Origin: a virus | Virus record (IMG/VR): IMGVR_UViG_3300047558_000137 | Span: 1-64,000 of that record | Strand: one strand, 5' to 3' | Length of the DNA: 64,000 nt | Shown: piece after piece, positions 1 to 8,101 of the stretch | Numbering within the stretch: position 1 is the stretch's first letter | How the letters are laid out: each line of letters begins with the position of its first letter | Made by a program: the position numbers and the translations under genes | Notes under the pieces: generated by a model | Told to the model about the DNA's origin: nothing | The model's database searches: none | The model's input: the letters and a program-made list of their open reading frames with translations, nothing else

Positions 1-854
1 AGGGTTTGCCATTCATTGTTATGGTTATAACGGTTAGCTACCCAACAGCAAGGGAATAATAATCCCTGACTATTGATGTATAAACCTTTGTTACCAATAC
101 CACATAAGGGCACTATGGAGCCATGATTTTTGAATTTTTTATATAAAGTTTGATTAATTAATGGAATGACTGGGTGTCTGTTGGTAAAATTTACTGTTTC
201 TCGTTCAAATCTTAGTGTTGAGCTAATTAATTTTTTACTAGGTTCTAACGTATCGTCTGTGCCATAAGAAGGATATATACTTCCAAATTTTGTGCTTTTG
301 GTAAGCTGAAAGCGATCAACGCCTAAGGTCCTAGCTAGCGTTTGCATACGATCTAGCCGATCCTCGTTAAATTTAAATGCAATTGCAGCCCATACAATAG
401 TGCAACGGCTGGCAGCTCTTAGTGTTTGCAGTCCAGCAATTATACTATCGTAGTCGCTGTTAATGCGATAGATATTATTACTGTAGTTATCAAAACCATC
501 TATACTAAAATGTACGCTGTCAATGTCAGTTAGTACAGATCCTAGTTCTGTCCACCAGGCAATCTTCTTGTGTGAACCGTTGGTAATAATAACGATTTCA
601 ACGGGTTTGATGCTTTTAATGTAAGCAATTACTGCAATTAGATCGTGTGCATACACAGGATCGCCGTCGTCTCCGCAAAATGTAATTTTTTCTACGTTTG
701 TAGTAATAAATTCAGGAGTAAAGTTTTTCTTAAAGAATTCTAAGTCTAGCTCAGTATTAACAAGTCCGTCAGGAACTTCCTGTCTAGCACAACGTGGACA
801 GGCTAATGTACATTTACTACTAATTTCAATGTGCCAGTGCCAAGTTGCTAGCAT
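1..854 (-). CDS. Radical SAM enzyme, 3' end off the window
   Basis: The minus strand reads openly from an ATG at 854 to the window edge, so the C-terminus is missing. About 284 residues are visible. A CxxxCxxC cluster (C15, C19, C22, in the context CTLACPRCAR) is the radical SAM site for the 4Fe-4S cluster and S-adenosylmethionine. Further on, CGDDGDP resembles the GGEP-type glycine motif, and the C-terminal part has cysteines (LCGIGNKG, then FPCCWVAN) like a SPASM or twitch region that binds extra Fe-S clusters. It overlaps the upstream radical SAM gene by 7 bases and is its paralog: both share CPxCAR after the cluster and a PCCW motif near the end. Such enzymes often modify peptides or small molecules; the substrate here is unknown. 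The family assignment is firm, the function is not. Confidence 0.85.
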   Translation of the reverse strand, partial: MLATWHWHIEISSKCTLACPRCARQEVPDGLVNTELDLEFFKKNFTPEFITTNVEKITFCGDDGDPVYAHDLIAVIAYIKSIKPVEIVIITNGSHKKIAWWTELGSVLTDIDSVHFSIDGFDNYSNNIYRINSDYDSIIAGLQTLRAASRCTIVWAAIAFKFNEDRLDRMQTLARTLGVDRFQLTKSTKFGSIYPSYGTDDTLEPSKKLISSTLRFERETVNFTNRHPVIPLINQTLYKKFKNHGSIVPLCGIGNKGLYINSQGLLFPCCWVANRYNHNNEWQT

Positions 855-1717
855 AGTTGTACGTTCCTTTGCCATTGTCCGGTAAAATTTGATATATTAT
901 TAACAGTACTACAGGTTTCTTTACAGACAGGGTTACACGCATCAGTATTCCACGATGCACGTACTTGCTCAAAATCGTCTATTGTTGTTGATCCGTGTCC
1001 TAGCCAACAGCAAGGATGCCATACACCACGGGCACTAAGATATAAACTTTGATCGTTATCTCTAAAACAATCAATTGCGCCTTGTTCTATAACAGGGCGT
1101 GTCCAAGACTTAGGGGGATTAAGCCATTTCACAGTGGGCACACGTTTGCTAACTTTAGCTCGAAACCAATTGAAGCCCATATCTCGTGCTAGCTGTTCGC
1201 AGGCGTCAACTTGATGTTCATTGTGTTCATAAACTAACATATCCCATTGGGCATTGCCACCGGCAGAGATAAATGTTTCTGCGTTACGCATTACCCTATC
1301 CCAACTAACGTTTTTTCGATAGATATGATTTGTGTCCTCTAAGCCGTCGATACTAAACACAACATAGTCTGTAGGTTTGTATAAGATGTTGGCTAGATTA
1401 GCCCACCAATACTGTCCTTGTAGTCCACCGTTAGTATTCATACCTAGCACAATGCTACTGTTTACTTCTCGCACATAAGAGAACATGGAAGTTACTTCGC
1501 TGTTAGCAGCCGGATCTCCGTAGTTTCCGCACATAAACAACTTGTCTAATCTATAGATTAGTTTTTCGTACAGCTTGAGGTCGTTAACAGTTAACCAGTT
1601 CTGATGTTTCTTATTAAAGTTTGCATCTGTTTCTCGAGCACAAGAAGGGCATGCCGCCTGACAAACGTCAGTTGGTTCTACGTGCAATACCCTAACTGTT
1701 TCAAACAATTTCGACAT
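848..1717 (-). CDS. Radical SAM enzyme
   Basis: This is a protein of about 289 residues. The start is placed at the ATG at 1717, giving a 17-base overlap with the gp46 gene; an in-frame upstream start at 1753 would lie deeper inside gp46 and is less likely. The radical SAM cluster is C19, C23, C26 (CQAACPSCARE). CGNYGDP follows at the glycine-rich position, and SIDGLEDTNHIYR is the typical beta-strand segment after it. The C-terminal part (CFRDNDQSLYLSARG, then HPCCWLG) matches a SPASM/twitch type auxiliary cluster region, and a last cysteine set (CNPVCKETC) sits near the end. It is a tandem paralog of the gene that follows it. Its place directly behind gp46 is unusual for a T4-like replication block and suggests inserted accessory genes. 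Confidence 0.87.
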   Translation of the reverse strand: MSKLFETVRVLHVEPTDVCQAACPSCARETDANFNKKHQNWLTVNDLKLYEKLIYRLDKLFMCGNYGDPAANSEVTSMFSYVREVNSSIVLGMNTNGGLQGQYWWANLANILYKPTDYVVFSIDGLEDTNHIYRKNVSWDRVMRNAETFISAGGNAQWDMLVYEHNEHQVDACEQLARDMGFNWFRAKVSKRVPTVKWLNPPKSWTRPVIEQGAIDCFRDNDQSLYLSARGVWHPCCWLGHGSTTIDDFEQVRASWNTDACNPVCKETCSTVNNISNFTGQWQRNVQLC

Positions 1718-3473
1718 CAGTATTATATGTTGTAAATCCGTTTTCTTTAACAACCCGCAAAGTATTGTTTACACGTCCGGCTAGTTCATCTTTGTGAGAT
1801 ACTAGCCAAATGCTACGATGATTTTCCCTACTCATTTTCTTAAGAATGGCTAGACTGTTTTCAACACCCGAACTGTCCATGCCACTATCGACTAGCTCAT
1901 CGATGAATAGCAAGTTAATAGGTTGATACAAACTTTCCCATACGTCACGGAACGCCCAGCTTAAACTTAAAATAAGTCTATTGCGTTCACCACGTGACAA
2001 GTTGTCAAAGTCCAGGTCCCTGCCTAGTTCTGTAATGCTCACGGACAAGTCGTTATTAAACTTAACTGTATGCGGTAGTCCAATACGGTCTAAGTATTGA
2101 CCTAGTCGTGCATTTAGATAGCTTAGATTCTGATCAATAATACGTTTACGAATAAAACTATCTTTGTTAGTTAACAACTTTAGCAAGAACTCTTGGTGCT
2201 CTTTAAGATTGTTTAGTTCGTTCATTACGTCATAACTAATTTCTTCAACACCTTGTGTTTGCATTTCAGTAATTTGATCTGCGTATGGATCTTGTTCAGC
2301 TTCTTTTGCTGATAGCTGTGCAAGTATACTGGCCATGCTTGAACGATGCTCAAATGCATCTGACTCTTGATCATAGAACACCTGCGGTTGTGGCCCCAGT
2401 TCGCCTAGCTCTTTAAGAGCATCAGTATGTTCCATCCACTGTGTGTTTGTTGCTAGTGCTTGTAATGCGGCTTCCTGTAATGCCTGGCGTTTTTCCTCTA
2501 GCAACGTTATCTGTTTATCATCGTGGAACGCTTGTCCACAACTATGACAAGTGTGATTTTCTAGTGATTCTATGTCAGCCTTAAGTTTAGCAATTTCTTT
2601 GTTTTCACGGGCTTCGTCTAGTTCACAGCGTTTAATCCAGGTGTTTAGATCTTTAATCTGCTTTGCTTTTTCATTGTAGCGAGTTAATGCAAGATGTGCA
2701 TCAAGTTCAGCTTCGATATCTATGTGAGCAAGTTGATCATAAGCCGCTTGCAACGCTGCAACATCGTCAGTCTTTTTTGTGTTCCATAAATTCTGGCGTC
2801 GTAAGAGTGCATCAATTTGATCCTGTATACGTTTGTTAGCATCGCCAACAGCTTTAATTCGAAATTCTTCTCTAGTGATTTCTTCTTTAGTTTTCTTAAT
2901 TAATTCTTTTAGGGCTTCTGCTTTTTCACTAAGCATAGTAATGCCTAGTAACTGCTCGATAATAGTGCGTTGATCGTTTGCTTTTAATGCTAGGAACGGC
3001 TCAGTATAAGTGTTAAGTGCAACAACGTGCTTGAACATGTCGTGGCTCATGCCCAACATACGTTCAATCTCTGCCTGTGTTTCTCTGCTGTCGCCCTGTG
3101 CATCGTCTGTAATTTCTTTTTCGTTGCCTGCCACCCAGAACTTCATAATGCCAGGTTTACGACCACGTTCAATCTTATAATCGATGCCGTCTTTTTCAAA
3201 ATCAATAGTAACCAACATGTTTTTAGCATTGGTCTTATTGATTAAGTTATCTTTCTTAATGTTAGTAAGGGCGTTGCCGTAAAGGGCATAGGATAAGGCA
3301 TTAATAATAGTTGTCTTGCCCGTACCGTTACGTGCTCCGCTGTCGTCGCCCCCAAGATCTAAGTTTTCGCCTAGTACTAGCGTTAAGTCGTTACGATCAA
3401 AGTTAACAGCCTGCGTGGCATTGCCCACGCTCATAAAGTTCTTCACGGTTAAATCTTTGATCTTGAAACTCAT
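1701..3473 (-). CDS. 46: Recombination nuclease ATPase subunit, gp46-like (Rad50/SbcC)
   Basis: This 590-residue protein is the ATPase partner of gp47. In T4 the pair processes double-strand ends for recombination-dependent replication and host DNA degradation. Visible motifs in order are Walker A (GARNGTGKTT, about residues 47-55), a Q-loop region, long charged coiled-coil arms, a zinc hook CHSC (C309 and C312) at the arm apex, the ABC signature LSRGERNRL, and Walker B (LLFIDELVDSG) near residue 520, followed by a VSHKDE switch region. Length is near that of T4 gp46 (560). The ATG at 3473 overlaps the stop of the HNH gene (ATGA), which implies translational coupling. In T4-like phages 46 and 47 are close neighbours; here a homing endonuclease separates them. 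Confidence 0.95.
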   Translation of the reverse strand: MSFKIKDLTVKNFMSVGNATQAVNFDRNDLTLVLGENLDLGGDDSGARNGTGKTTIINALSYALYGNALTNIKKDNLINKTNAKNMLVTIDFEKDGIDYKIERGRKPGIMKFWVAGNEKEITDDAQGDSRETQAEIERMLGMSHDMFKHVVALNTYTEPFLALKANDQRTIIEQLLGITMLSEKAEALKELIKKTKEEITREEFRIKAVGDANKRIQDQIDALLRRQNLWNTKKTDDVAALQAAYDQLAHIDIEAELDAHLALTRYNEKAKQIKDLNTWIKRCELDEARENKEIAKLKADIESLENHTCHSCGQAFHDDKQITLLEEKRQALQEAALQALATNTQWMEHTDALKELGELGPQPQVFYDQESDAFEHRSSMASILAQLSAKEAEQDPYADQITEMQTQGVEEISYDVMNELNNLKEHQEFLLKLLTNKDSFIRKRIIDQNLSYLNARLGQYLDRIGLPHTVKFNNDLSVSITELGRDLDFDNLSRGERNRLILSLSWAFRDVWESLYQPINLLFIDELVDSGMDSSGVENSLAILKKMSRENHRSIWLVSHKDELAGRVNNTLRVVKENGFTTYNTDVEIV

Positions 3474-4063
3474 TTTTTATACTGCCTCATTAAATTTTCT
3501 TTCCATGGTAACATTCTTAAGTTTGTAATTTGTGCAGCTTGCTCAATCGTCCAACCTTGTTCAAAGCATTCTTTGATTGGTACAATATGATCCAACTGCC
3601 ACCCGCCTTCTACACCGCACAAGGTCCTTGGATGCAACTCCGGATTAATGGTATCAATATTTTGGGCATAGATCTTTTGGCTTAGTCCGTGTACTTGTCG
3701 AGAATATCGGCTATATTCCTTAGACAACGGGTTTCTAATTTTCCTAGTTCCTATGCCCTTCTTTGCTACATTAGCGGTACGCTGCTGACATGAATGTGAA
3801 CAGAATTTTTTCTTAGAGGCTTGACCAACAGTAAACTCGTTTTCGCACTCTCTGCCAATACATGCTCGAGTTACTTGCCGCATTTTCTTTGGATTCGCTT
3901 TGCCGGGTTTTGCACCAACTGCTAACTGTACGTTAAGCGACTTTCTAGCTCGATACACCGTTTGCGGATGAATATTGAGAATCTTTCCAATTTCTGCTGC
4001 GGTAAGCAACGGGTTGCATATTAATTTAAGCTCTTCTGTAGTGTACACTCTTGCGGTAGCCAT
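3470..4063 (-). CDS. HNH homing endonuclease between genes 47 and 46
   Basis: This 197-residue protein is built like a free-standing HNH homing endonuclease. The N-terminus (residues about 1-45) reads as a helix-turn-helix of the type that finds target sites (LTAAEIGKILNIHPQTVYRA). A zinc-ribbon-like pair follows (CIGREC, then FCSHSC). The C-terminal nuclease part has CGVEGGWQLDHIVPI, then a conserved asparagine in NLRMLPWKENLMR, as in HNH nucleases of the DHIVPI type. Such genes spread by cutting phage genomes that lack them and are common between T4-like genes. It sits in the gp47-gp46 gap, starts with an ATG behind a strong AAAGGAG site, and ends in an ATGA overlap with gp46. The ribosome site is in a small hairpin (described separately). 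Confidence 0.88.
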   Translation of the reverse strand: MATARVYTTEELKLICNPLLTAAEIGKILNIHPQTVYRARKSLNVQLAVGAKPGKANPKKMRQVTRACIGRECENEFTVGQASKKKFCSHSCQQRTANVAKKGIGTRKIRNPLSKEYSRYSRQVHGLSQKIYAQNIDTINPELHPRTLCGVEGGWQLDHIVPIKECFEQGWTIEQAAQITNLRMLPWKENLMRQYKK

Positions 4064-4068
4064 AGTAA

Positions 4069-4081
4069 ACTCCTTTGGAGT
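4069..4081 (-). promoter_or_regulatory. Hairpin that covers the ribosome binding site of the HNH gene
   Basis: On the minus strand ACTCC-AAA-GGAGT forms a 5-bp stem with a 3-base loop. It contains the AAAGGAG ribosome site 6 bases before the endonuclease ATG. A TAAATA stretch lies just upstream (GGTAAATACTCC) and resembles a degenerate late promoter. Homing endonuclease genes in T4-like phages are known to be held back by hairpins that mask the ribosome site on early transcripts. The dyad is seen; the regulation is inferred. Confidence 0.5.
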
Positions 4082-4118
4082 ATTTACCGATTAACAGTTA
4101 TATCTTTTATTTTAAACA

Positions 4119-5135
4119 TTAGAGGTTTCTATAGATATCTAATAATAGGTTCTTATTGAACTTGTCGCTTTCAATGCTACTTAACTGCCCAGCAACAATT
4201 TGATCTACGCTTTCAAATGCAATATTGCCTTGTATTTCATAGTCGGTTAAGTCAGTTACTTTAGCAGGGATAAGTGTAATTTCACGTAGTTTGTATGTAT
4301 CAATAAATGTTTCTTTAATAAACGTTGCTTCTTCGTAGCTGATATCAATGTCAATGTTTACACGGCAATGCATGCCTGGCTGCAACATAGATTCTGTATG
4401 TGTAACAACATCACTTAGATTAAACACACGGTACTTGGGTTGATCGGGCCATGCATGATATTCAGGTTCCTTGCCCCACTCTAAGATACAGAGTCCGCGA
4501 TCATCGTCGCCGGCATCGGCATAATTGTGTGGGAAGCAATTACCAATGTAAGTTACATTACGTTTTGTTTGTCGCTTGTGAAAATGTCCAGTGAACACAT
4601 GCTCAAAGCCTTGCAGTGCATCTACACTCATCTCGCCATGCTCGGGCATAGCAACCATTGCATTCATTAGGTATCCGGGCAGCTCAAAGTGCCCAAACAT
4701 GTATTTGCCTTTTAGTTTAGCCAGGCGTTTATGGTCGTCGCCCACAAGCCAAGGAGCAATAACCACATTACCCTGATCAAACCAGTCGTTACAGATCTGT
4801 ACGTTGGGGAGATGTTTGGCCCATTCAACACTCTGGATATCTCTTTTATCGCGATAATAGAGATCGTGGTTACCAGGAATAAAGTAGACCCTATCAAAAT
4901 TTCCATTTAAATGCTCCAGAGCCTTAAGGCTATAGTTAAGTGTAACAATATTAATGTTAGCACGATTGTTGTGCCAGTCGCCGAGAAACAGTGCTGTTTC
5001 GCAGCCTTCTTCTCGTGCTTTGGCTGTTGCCCACTTAACAAAGTTTAGGCAATCGTCGTTGTGCAGTGTGCTGTTAGATTTTAGGCCGAAATGTATATCA
5101 GTAAAGATAGCCGCTTTGCGGAATAGGTTAGTCAT
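4119..5135 (-). CDS. 47: Recombination nuclease subunit, gp47-like (Mre11/SbcD)
   Basis: This 338-residue calcineurin-like phosphoesterase is the nuclease partner of gp46. The metal-binding motifs appear in the standard order: DIHFG (D13, H15), GDWHNN (about residue 52), GNHDLYY (about residue 97), then a conserved histidine in MFGHFE and GHFHKRQ (about residues 147 and 184). Length matches T4 gp47 (339). The complex removes nucleotides from DNA ends and, with gp46 ATP hydrolysis, prepares 3' overhangs for strand invasion. No clear Shine-Dalgarno sequence is visible before the ATG at 5135; the leader reads AACTATAACA. It is followed by the HNH gene after a 55-base gap and preceded by the sulfotransferase-like gene. 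Confidence 0.95.
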   Translation of the reverse strand: MTNLFRKAAIFTDIHFGLKSNSTLHNDDCLNFVKWATAKAREEGCETALFLGDWHNNRANINIVTLNYSLKALEHLNGNFDRVYFIPGNHDLYYRDKRDIQSVEWAKHLPNVQICNDWFDQGNVVIAPWLVGDDHKRLAKLKGKYMFGHFELPGYLMNAMVAMPEHGEMSVDALQGFEHVFTGHFHKRQTKRNVTYIGNCFPHNYADAGDDDRGLCILEWGKEPEYHAWPDQPKYRVFNLSDVVTHTESMLQPGMHCRVNIDIDISYEEATFIKETFIDTYKLREITLIPAKVTDLTDYEIQGNIAFESVDQIVAGQLSSIESDKFNKNLLLDIYRNL

Positions 5136-5163
5136 TGTTATAGTTTACACGAGTTAGTATTCG

Positions 5164-5187
5164 TTGAGCAAGAGCCTGGCCGCTCAA
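5164..5187 (-). repeat. Inverted repeat between the sulfotransferase-like gene and gp47
   Basis: TTGAGC (5164-5169) and GCTCAA (5182-5187) form a perfect 6-bp stem with a 12-base loop, just after the stop codon of the upstream gene and about 30 bases before the gp47 start. No T-run follows, so a classical terminator is not supported. An RNA-processing or translation-control element for gp47 is possible. Confidence 0.35.
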
Positions 5188-5190
5188 AGG

Positions 5191-6108
5191 TCATGCAAGG
5201 TGATCAAAGTTTCGTATAACATGGCAGTTCATATTTTGTAAATGAACTAAACAACGGTTAGCTAACTGATCAAATTTTCTAGTAAAGTTAGCGTCAAATA
5301 GTTCTCTAGCCTCGTTGTAGTTTTTAACTAGACGTTTTTTGTCGTATGCAATGGCTTGGTGTGTAGTTAAATGTTGGTGTTTGATTAAGTCCGAAAATTC
5401 AATTATATAAACATTTAGGGTCGGGAAGTGAGTCCTAAAATGGCACATACTATTCCAGGTTGATTTAATTATTTCCACCATTCTTTCCATATCGCTAGCA
5501 GTAATCTCAAACGGAGGTAAACTCTCCCAATCAACATCATCAAAATAGTGATAGTAATCAAATTGGAGACAGATTTGATTACTAACAAACCAATCCCACC
5601 AATTTTTTCTGTATACAAAATAGATATCAGGCATGCTACGAGTTATTAGATCGTAAAAAATTTTATCATCATCGTGTAACCAATAATGATCACATGGAAT
5701 ATCTCTGGGATTCCACCTGCGGTCCTTAAGATAATCAAAGTGACGGTACAATATTGATTCTAAAAATACTGTGCCGCTCCGGGCTACGTGTATAACTTGC
5801 GCTTTAGGCGAACGTGGTTGCGAACCAAATTCAAGATTACGTATTAACAAATGATCTGCATCGCACCACTTGGGACTAACAAAATCTGTGTCTAGCTGGT
5901 AAAGACTTTTGTAAGTTTCTCCAGATACAGAGGTTAAATCTGTAACAGAGTCGGGTGGTATTTCCCACACAGCATCAAAGTTCTGAATAAACGGATTTTT
6001 GGGCCACTTGCCCCCAAACTCTGATTCAAACATGTGATGCCCGGGAAACTGAGATTGGATCCACTCTCTTTCGCCCGGAACATCCTGTGTAAAAATAATT
6101 TTATTCAT
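5191..6108 (-). CDS. Sulfotransferase-like P-loop protein (putative)
   Basis: This protein has about 305 residues. The start is placed at the ATG at 6108 (MNKIIFTQD), which overlaps the gp55 stop by 8 bases; an earlier in-frame start at 6132 would run deeper into gp55. Near residue 105-120, VIHVARSGTVFLESIL resembles the 5'-phosphosulfate-binding loop of sulfotransferases, in which an RSGT/KSGT segment precedes a helix. A later stretch, YIIEFSDLIK, matches the typical 'ey/eFedL' strand of that fold, and the protein is rich in Trp, Tyr and His. No family member can be named. A second protein with a possible similar loop lies at 40029-40583, and an APS-kinase-like domain at 54483-55283 could belong to the same sulfate chemistry. 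Assignment is by motif only. Confidence 0.45.
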   Translation of the reverse strand: MNKIIFTQDVPGEREWIQSQFPGHHMFESEFGGKWPKNPFIQNFDAVWEIPPDSVTDLTSVSGETYKSLYQLDTDFVSPKWCDADHLLIRNLEFGSQPRSPKAQVIHVARSGTVFLESILYRHFDYLKDRRWNPRDIPCDHYWLHDDDKIFYDLITRSMPDIYFVYRKNWWDWFVSNQICLQFDYYHYFDDVDWESLPPFEITASDMERMVEIIKSTWNSMCHFRTHFPTLNVYIIEFSDLIKHQHLTTHQAIAYDKKRLVKNYNEARELFDANFTRKFDQLANRCLVHLQNMNCHVIRNFDHLA

Positions 6109-6976
6109 CGGAATCGTAGTGTCCGCCACCAAAGCCCATGCCTTGTCTAGTGTACGACGGATTAAGGTTGTTCATTTCAAGTATGTCATCACGAAGGTTT
6201 TGGTTACGTTTTTCAATGTTAAGAACTCGTGTAAAACTATTAGTGATCGCGGCAGTATAATAGGCAAATGGGTTCTGTGACTTTGATTCATCAAACTGCA
6301 AACCAATCTGTGATAACTGCAATAAAGCCTGACTACGCATTTCATCATTGTAAGTATACCCTCGCCAGTTCGATCTTGTTGCATAACGCTCGCACAGCTT
6401 CATAAACATGTGTGCTAGTTTGTTAGTCATTTTACCATGTTCGCGGCTAAAATGCCCTGTATCCAATTCTCCGACCCAGTGACTCTTGCCAACTAATACT
6501 GGTTCACCTGCTTCATTTACACGATAATGTTGGAATGGTGGGAAGTTGCATTTAACGTATTTGGTATTGTTAGAAATATCAATTTCGCTATCGTCATCAT
6601 ACTCGCTAGTGGGCAGGCCTTCTTCTTCCATAGCTTTCAATGCAGCCTTTCGACTTTTAGCATCGTCGACAGGAATATGGTCCCAAGTCATAACTCGAAA
6701 TACTACATCAGTGTCGGGTACGTCTTTAAGTTTGATTTCGAACTCATCTAGTTTACGCTTTGTGCCATCTGCTGTTGCAGCTTCATGCGCTAACTTTGCT
6801 AGGCGTTCTGCACGATTTTGTCGAGCTTCTTTGATGTTCTTTTTGTTTATTTTGCTAACATCAGGAAGAATGATATCATAATCAGCATCTTCTGGGTTAG
6901 AATATTTGCAATAAGTGTTTTTGCTTTTGTGAATTTCTTTAAGAATGTCTTTGTTGTTAAGATAGTTGTAACGCAC
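6101..6976 (-). CDS. 55: Late-transcription sigma factor, gp55-like
   Basis: This 291-residue protein starts with GTG at 6976, 8 bases after an AAGGA site. The C-terminal half carries the gp55 hallmark: ERYATRSNWRGYTYNDEMRS, then FDESKSQNPFAYYTAAITN and a basic helix (LNIEKRNQNLRDDIL), which corresponds to the region-2-like core that recognises the late -10 box TATAAATA. T4 gp55 has 185 residues. This one has an N-terminal extension of about 100 residues, rich in Lys, Asp and Glu, including KKNIKEARQNRAERLAKLA. The C-terminal tail is glycine-rich (GMGFGGGHYDSDE). In T4, gp55 acts with gp33 and the sliding clamp gp45; neither is visible here. It is the first gene of the left operon and lies back-to-back with the late block it should activate. 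Confidence 0.88.
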   Translation of the reverse strand: MRYNYLNNKDILKEIHKSKNTYCKYSNPEDADYDIILPDVSKINKKNIKEARQNRAERLAKLAHEAATADGTKRKLDEFEIKLKDVPDTDVVFRVMTWDHIPVDDAKSRKAALKAMEEEGLPTSEYDDDSEIDISNNTKYVKCNFPPFQHYRVNEAGEPVLVGKSHWVGELDTGHFSREHGKMTNKLAHMFMKLCERYATRSNWRGYTYNDEMRSQALLQLSQIGLQFDESKSQNPFAYYTAAITNSFTRVLNIEKRNQNLRDDILEMNNLNPSYTRQGMGFGGGHYDSDE

Positions 6977-6998
6977 TATTGTTCCTTGCTCTGTAGGT

Positions 6999-7028
6999 AT
7001 AGTAACATATTTACATTACACTAGTCAA
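6999..7028 (-). promoter_or_regulatory. Sigma70-like promoter of the leftward operon
   Basis: On the minus strand TTGACT (7023-7028) is followed after 18 bases by TACTAT (6999-7004), a good match to host -35/-10 elements. It lies about 25 bases before the gp55 GTG start. This would let host RNA polymerase read gp55, gp47 and gp46 early in infection. Its neighbour on the opposite strand is a late-type box, so this 120-base gap is the divide between early and late transcription. Confidence 0.6.
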
Positions 7029-7071
7029 GCCTTTCTAAAACTAAAACATTAAATACCCAGTTTTTGACAGC

Positions 7072-7079
7072 AATAAATA
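7072..7079 (+). promoter_or_regulatory. Late promoter box AATAAATA before the first virion gene
   Basis: AATAAATA differs by one base from the T4 late consensus TATAAATA. It ends 21 bases before the ATG at 7100, leaving room for a short leader with the AGGA site at 7091. The same box at nearly the same distance is found before 12940 and 34350. Confidence 0.55.
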
Positions 7080-7099
7080 CAGTATAAATTAGGATCTTT

Positions 7100-8101
7100 A
7101 TGCCAGTATTACCAAATTCTCCAATGCCATCGGGCTACGACACATCATCGTCTGTAACCTCACAAATTGGATCTGCATTTAAGTCTAGTTTCCTTGGTGC
7201 AGTGGGGCTAAGTTCTGCTAGTGGTCGTCAAAGTACAGCAGATATGTTTCAGTATAGCAAACGTACATCAGGTCCGGTTACACCAGCGTATAACACAAAC
7301 TTTGCCAGCAATGATTGGCGTGTTAGGATTAGTTTAGCCCCTAACAGTAAGTATTTTTACAATGACCCAAATAATAAACTGTTAAGCCCATTAGTAAAAG
7401 AAATTGGTGGCGGGTCAACAGATCCTATTGCTAGTGGTGCAATTAACCTGTTTGGCCTAGGTGGTTCTGAGTTCAGACGCATTGGTGTTGTGTTTCCATA
7501 CACTCCACAATTAGCAATCACACACGCAGCTAACTATAGCCCACAGAAACTAACACACAACAACTATGCCAACTACTTCTATGATAACTCAGAAGTGCAG
7601 GCTATCACTATTAGTGGTGAGTTTACAGTACAGAACGTTAACGAAGGACAATATCTTCTAGCAAGTGTTTACTTCTTTAGAAGTGTAACAAAAATGTTTT
7701 TTGGAAATGACCCATTGGCTGGCAATCCTCCCCCGATGGTTTATCTAAACGGTTACGGGCAGTACTATTTGCCTAACGTACCATGTGTAGTTACAAACTT
7801 TACTCACACTATGCCGGCAGAAGTTGACTATATGGATATTCCTGAGCCTGCTGCAATTTACGATCCTAGAATAAACAACTATCGACTAAACAACACTCGT
7901 TTACCTACTAGTAGTACAATGAGTGTTACATTGCAACCAGTCTACAGCAGAAAGAGTCAAAGCCAGAGCTTTAGCCTCAATGATTTTGCACGAGGGGCAT
8001 TGGTTAATGCGCCCGGTAGTGCTAAACCTTCAAGTGCATTTGGTGCAACACAACCAATGATTACTAGTAACGGTCCTAAACCTAATGGCGGATTTATCTA
8101 A
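7100..8101 (+). CDS. Baseplate tail-tube cap protein, gp48/gp54-like
   Basis: This 333-residue virion protein begins the late block. A low-complexity Ser/Gly N-terminus (to about residue 65) is followed by NDWRVRISLAP, a phrase common in T4-like baseplate and tube-junction proteins. The core then has VVFPYTPQLAITHAANYSP, ISGEFTVQNVNEGQYLLA, VYFFRSVTKMFFG and a CVVTNFTHTMPAEVDYMDI segment, a pattern I associate with the gp48/gp54 tail-tube initiation proteins of aquatic T4-like phages. In T4 these proteins sit on the hub and start tube polymerisation. Position immediately before gp53 and the hub genes supports this. Whether it is the gp48 or the gp54 equivalent cannot be decided. Confidence 0.65.
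   Translation: MPVLPNSPMPSGYDTSSSVTSQIGSAFKSSFLGAVGLSSASGRQSTADMFQYSKRTSGPVTPAYNTNFASNDWRVRISLAPNSKYFYNDPNNKLLSPLVKEIGGGSTDPIASGAINLFGLGGSEFRRIGVVFPYTPQLAITHAANYSPQKLTHNNYANYFYDNSEVQAITISGEFTVQNVNEGQYLLASVYFFRSVTKMFFGNDPLAGNPPPMVYLNGYGQYYLPNVPCVVTNFTHTMPAEVDYMDIPEPAAIYDPRINNYRLNNTRLPTSSTMSVTLQPVYSRKSQSQSFSLNDFARGALVNAPGSAKPSSAFGATQPMITSNGPKPNGGFI

Noticed and set aside
5136-5190. Search for tRNA or small RNA in this gap and the other gaps
   Set aside because: No cloverleaf or CCA-end pattern could be found in any gap; all gaps are under 130 bases.
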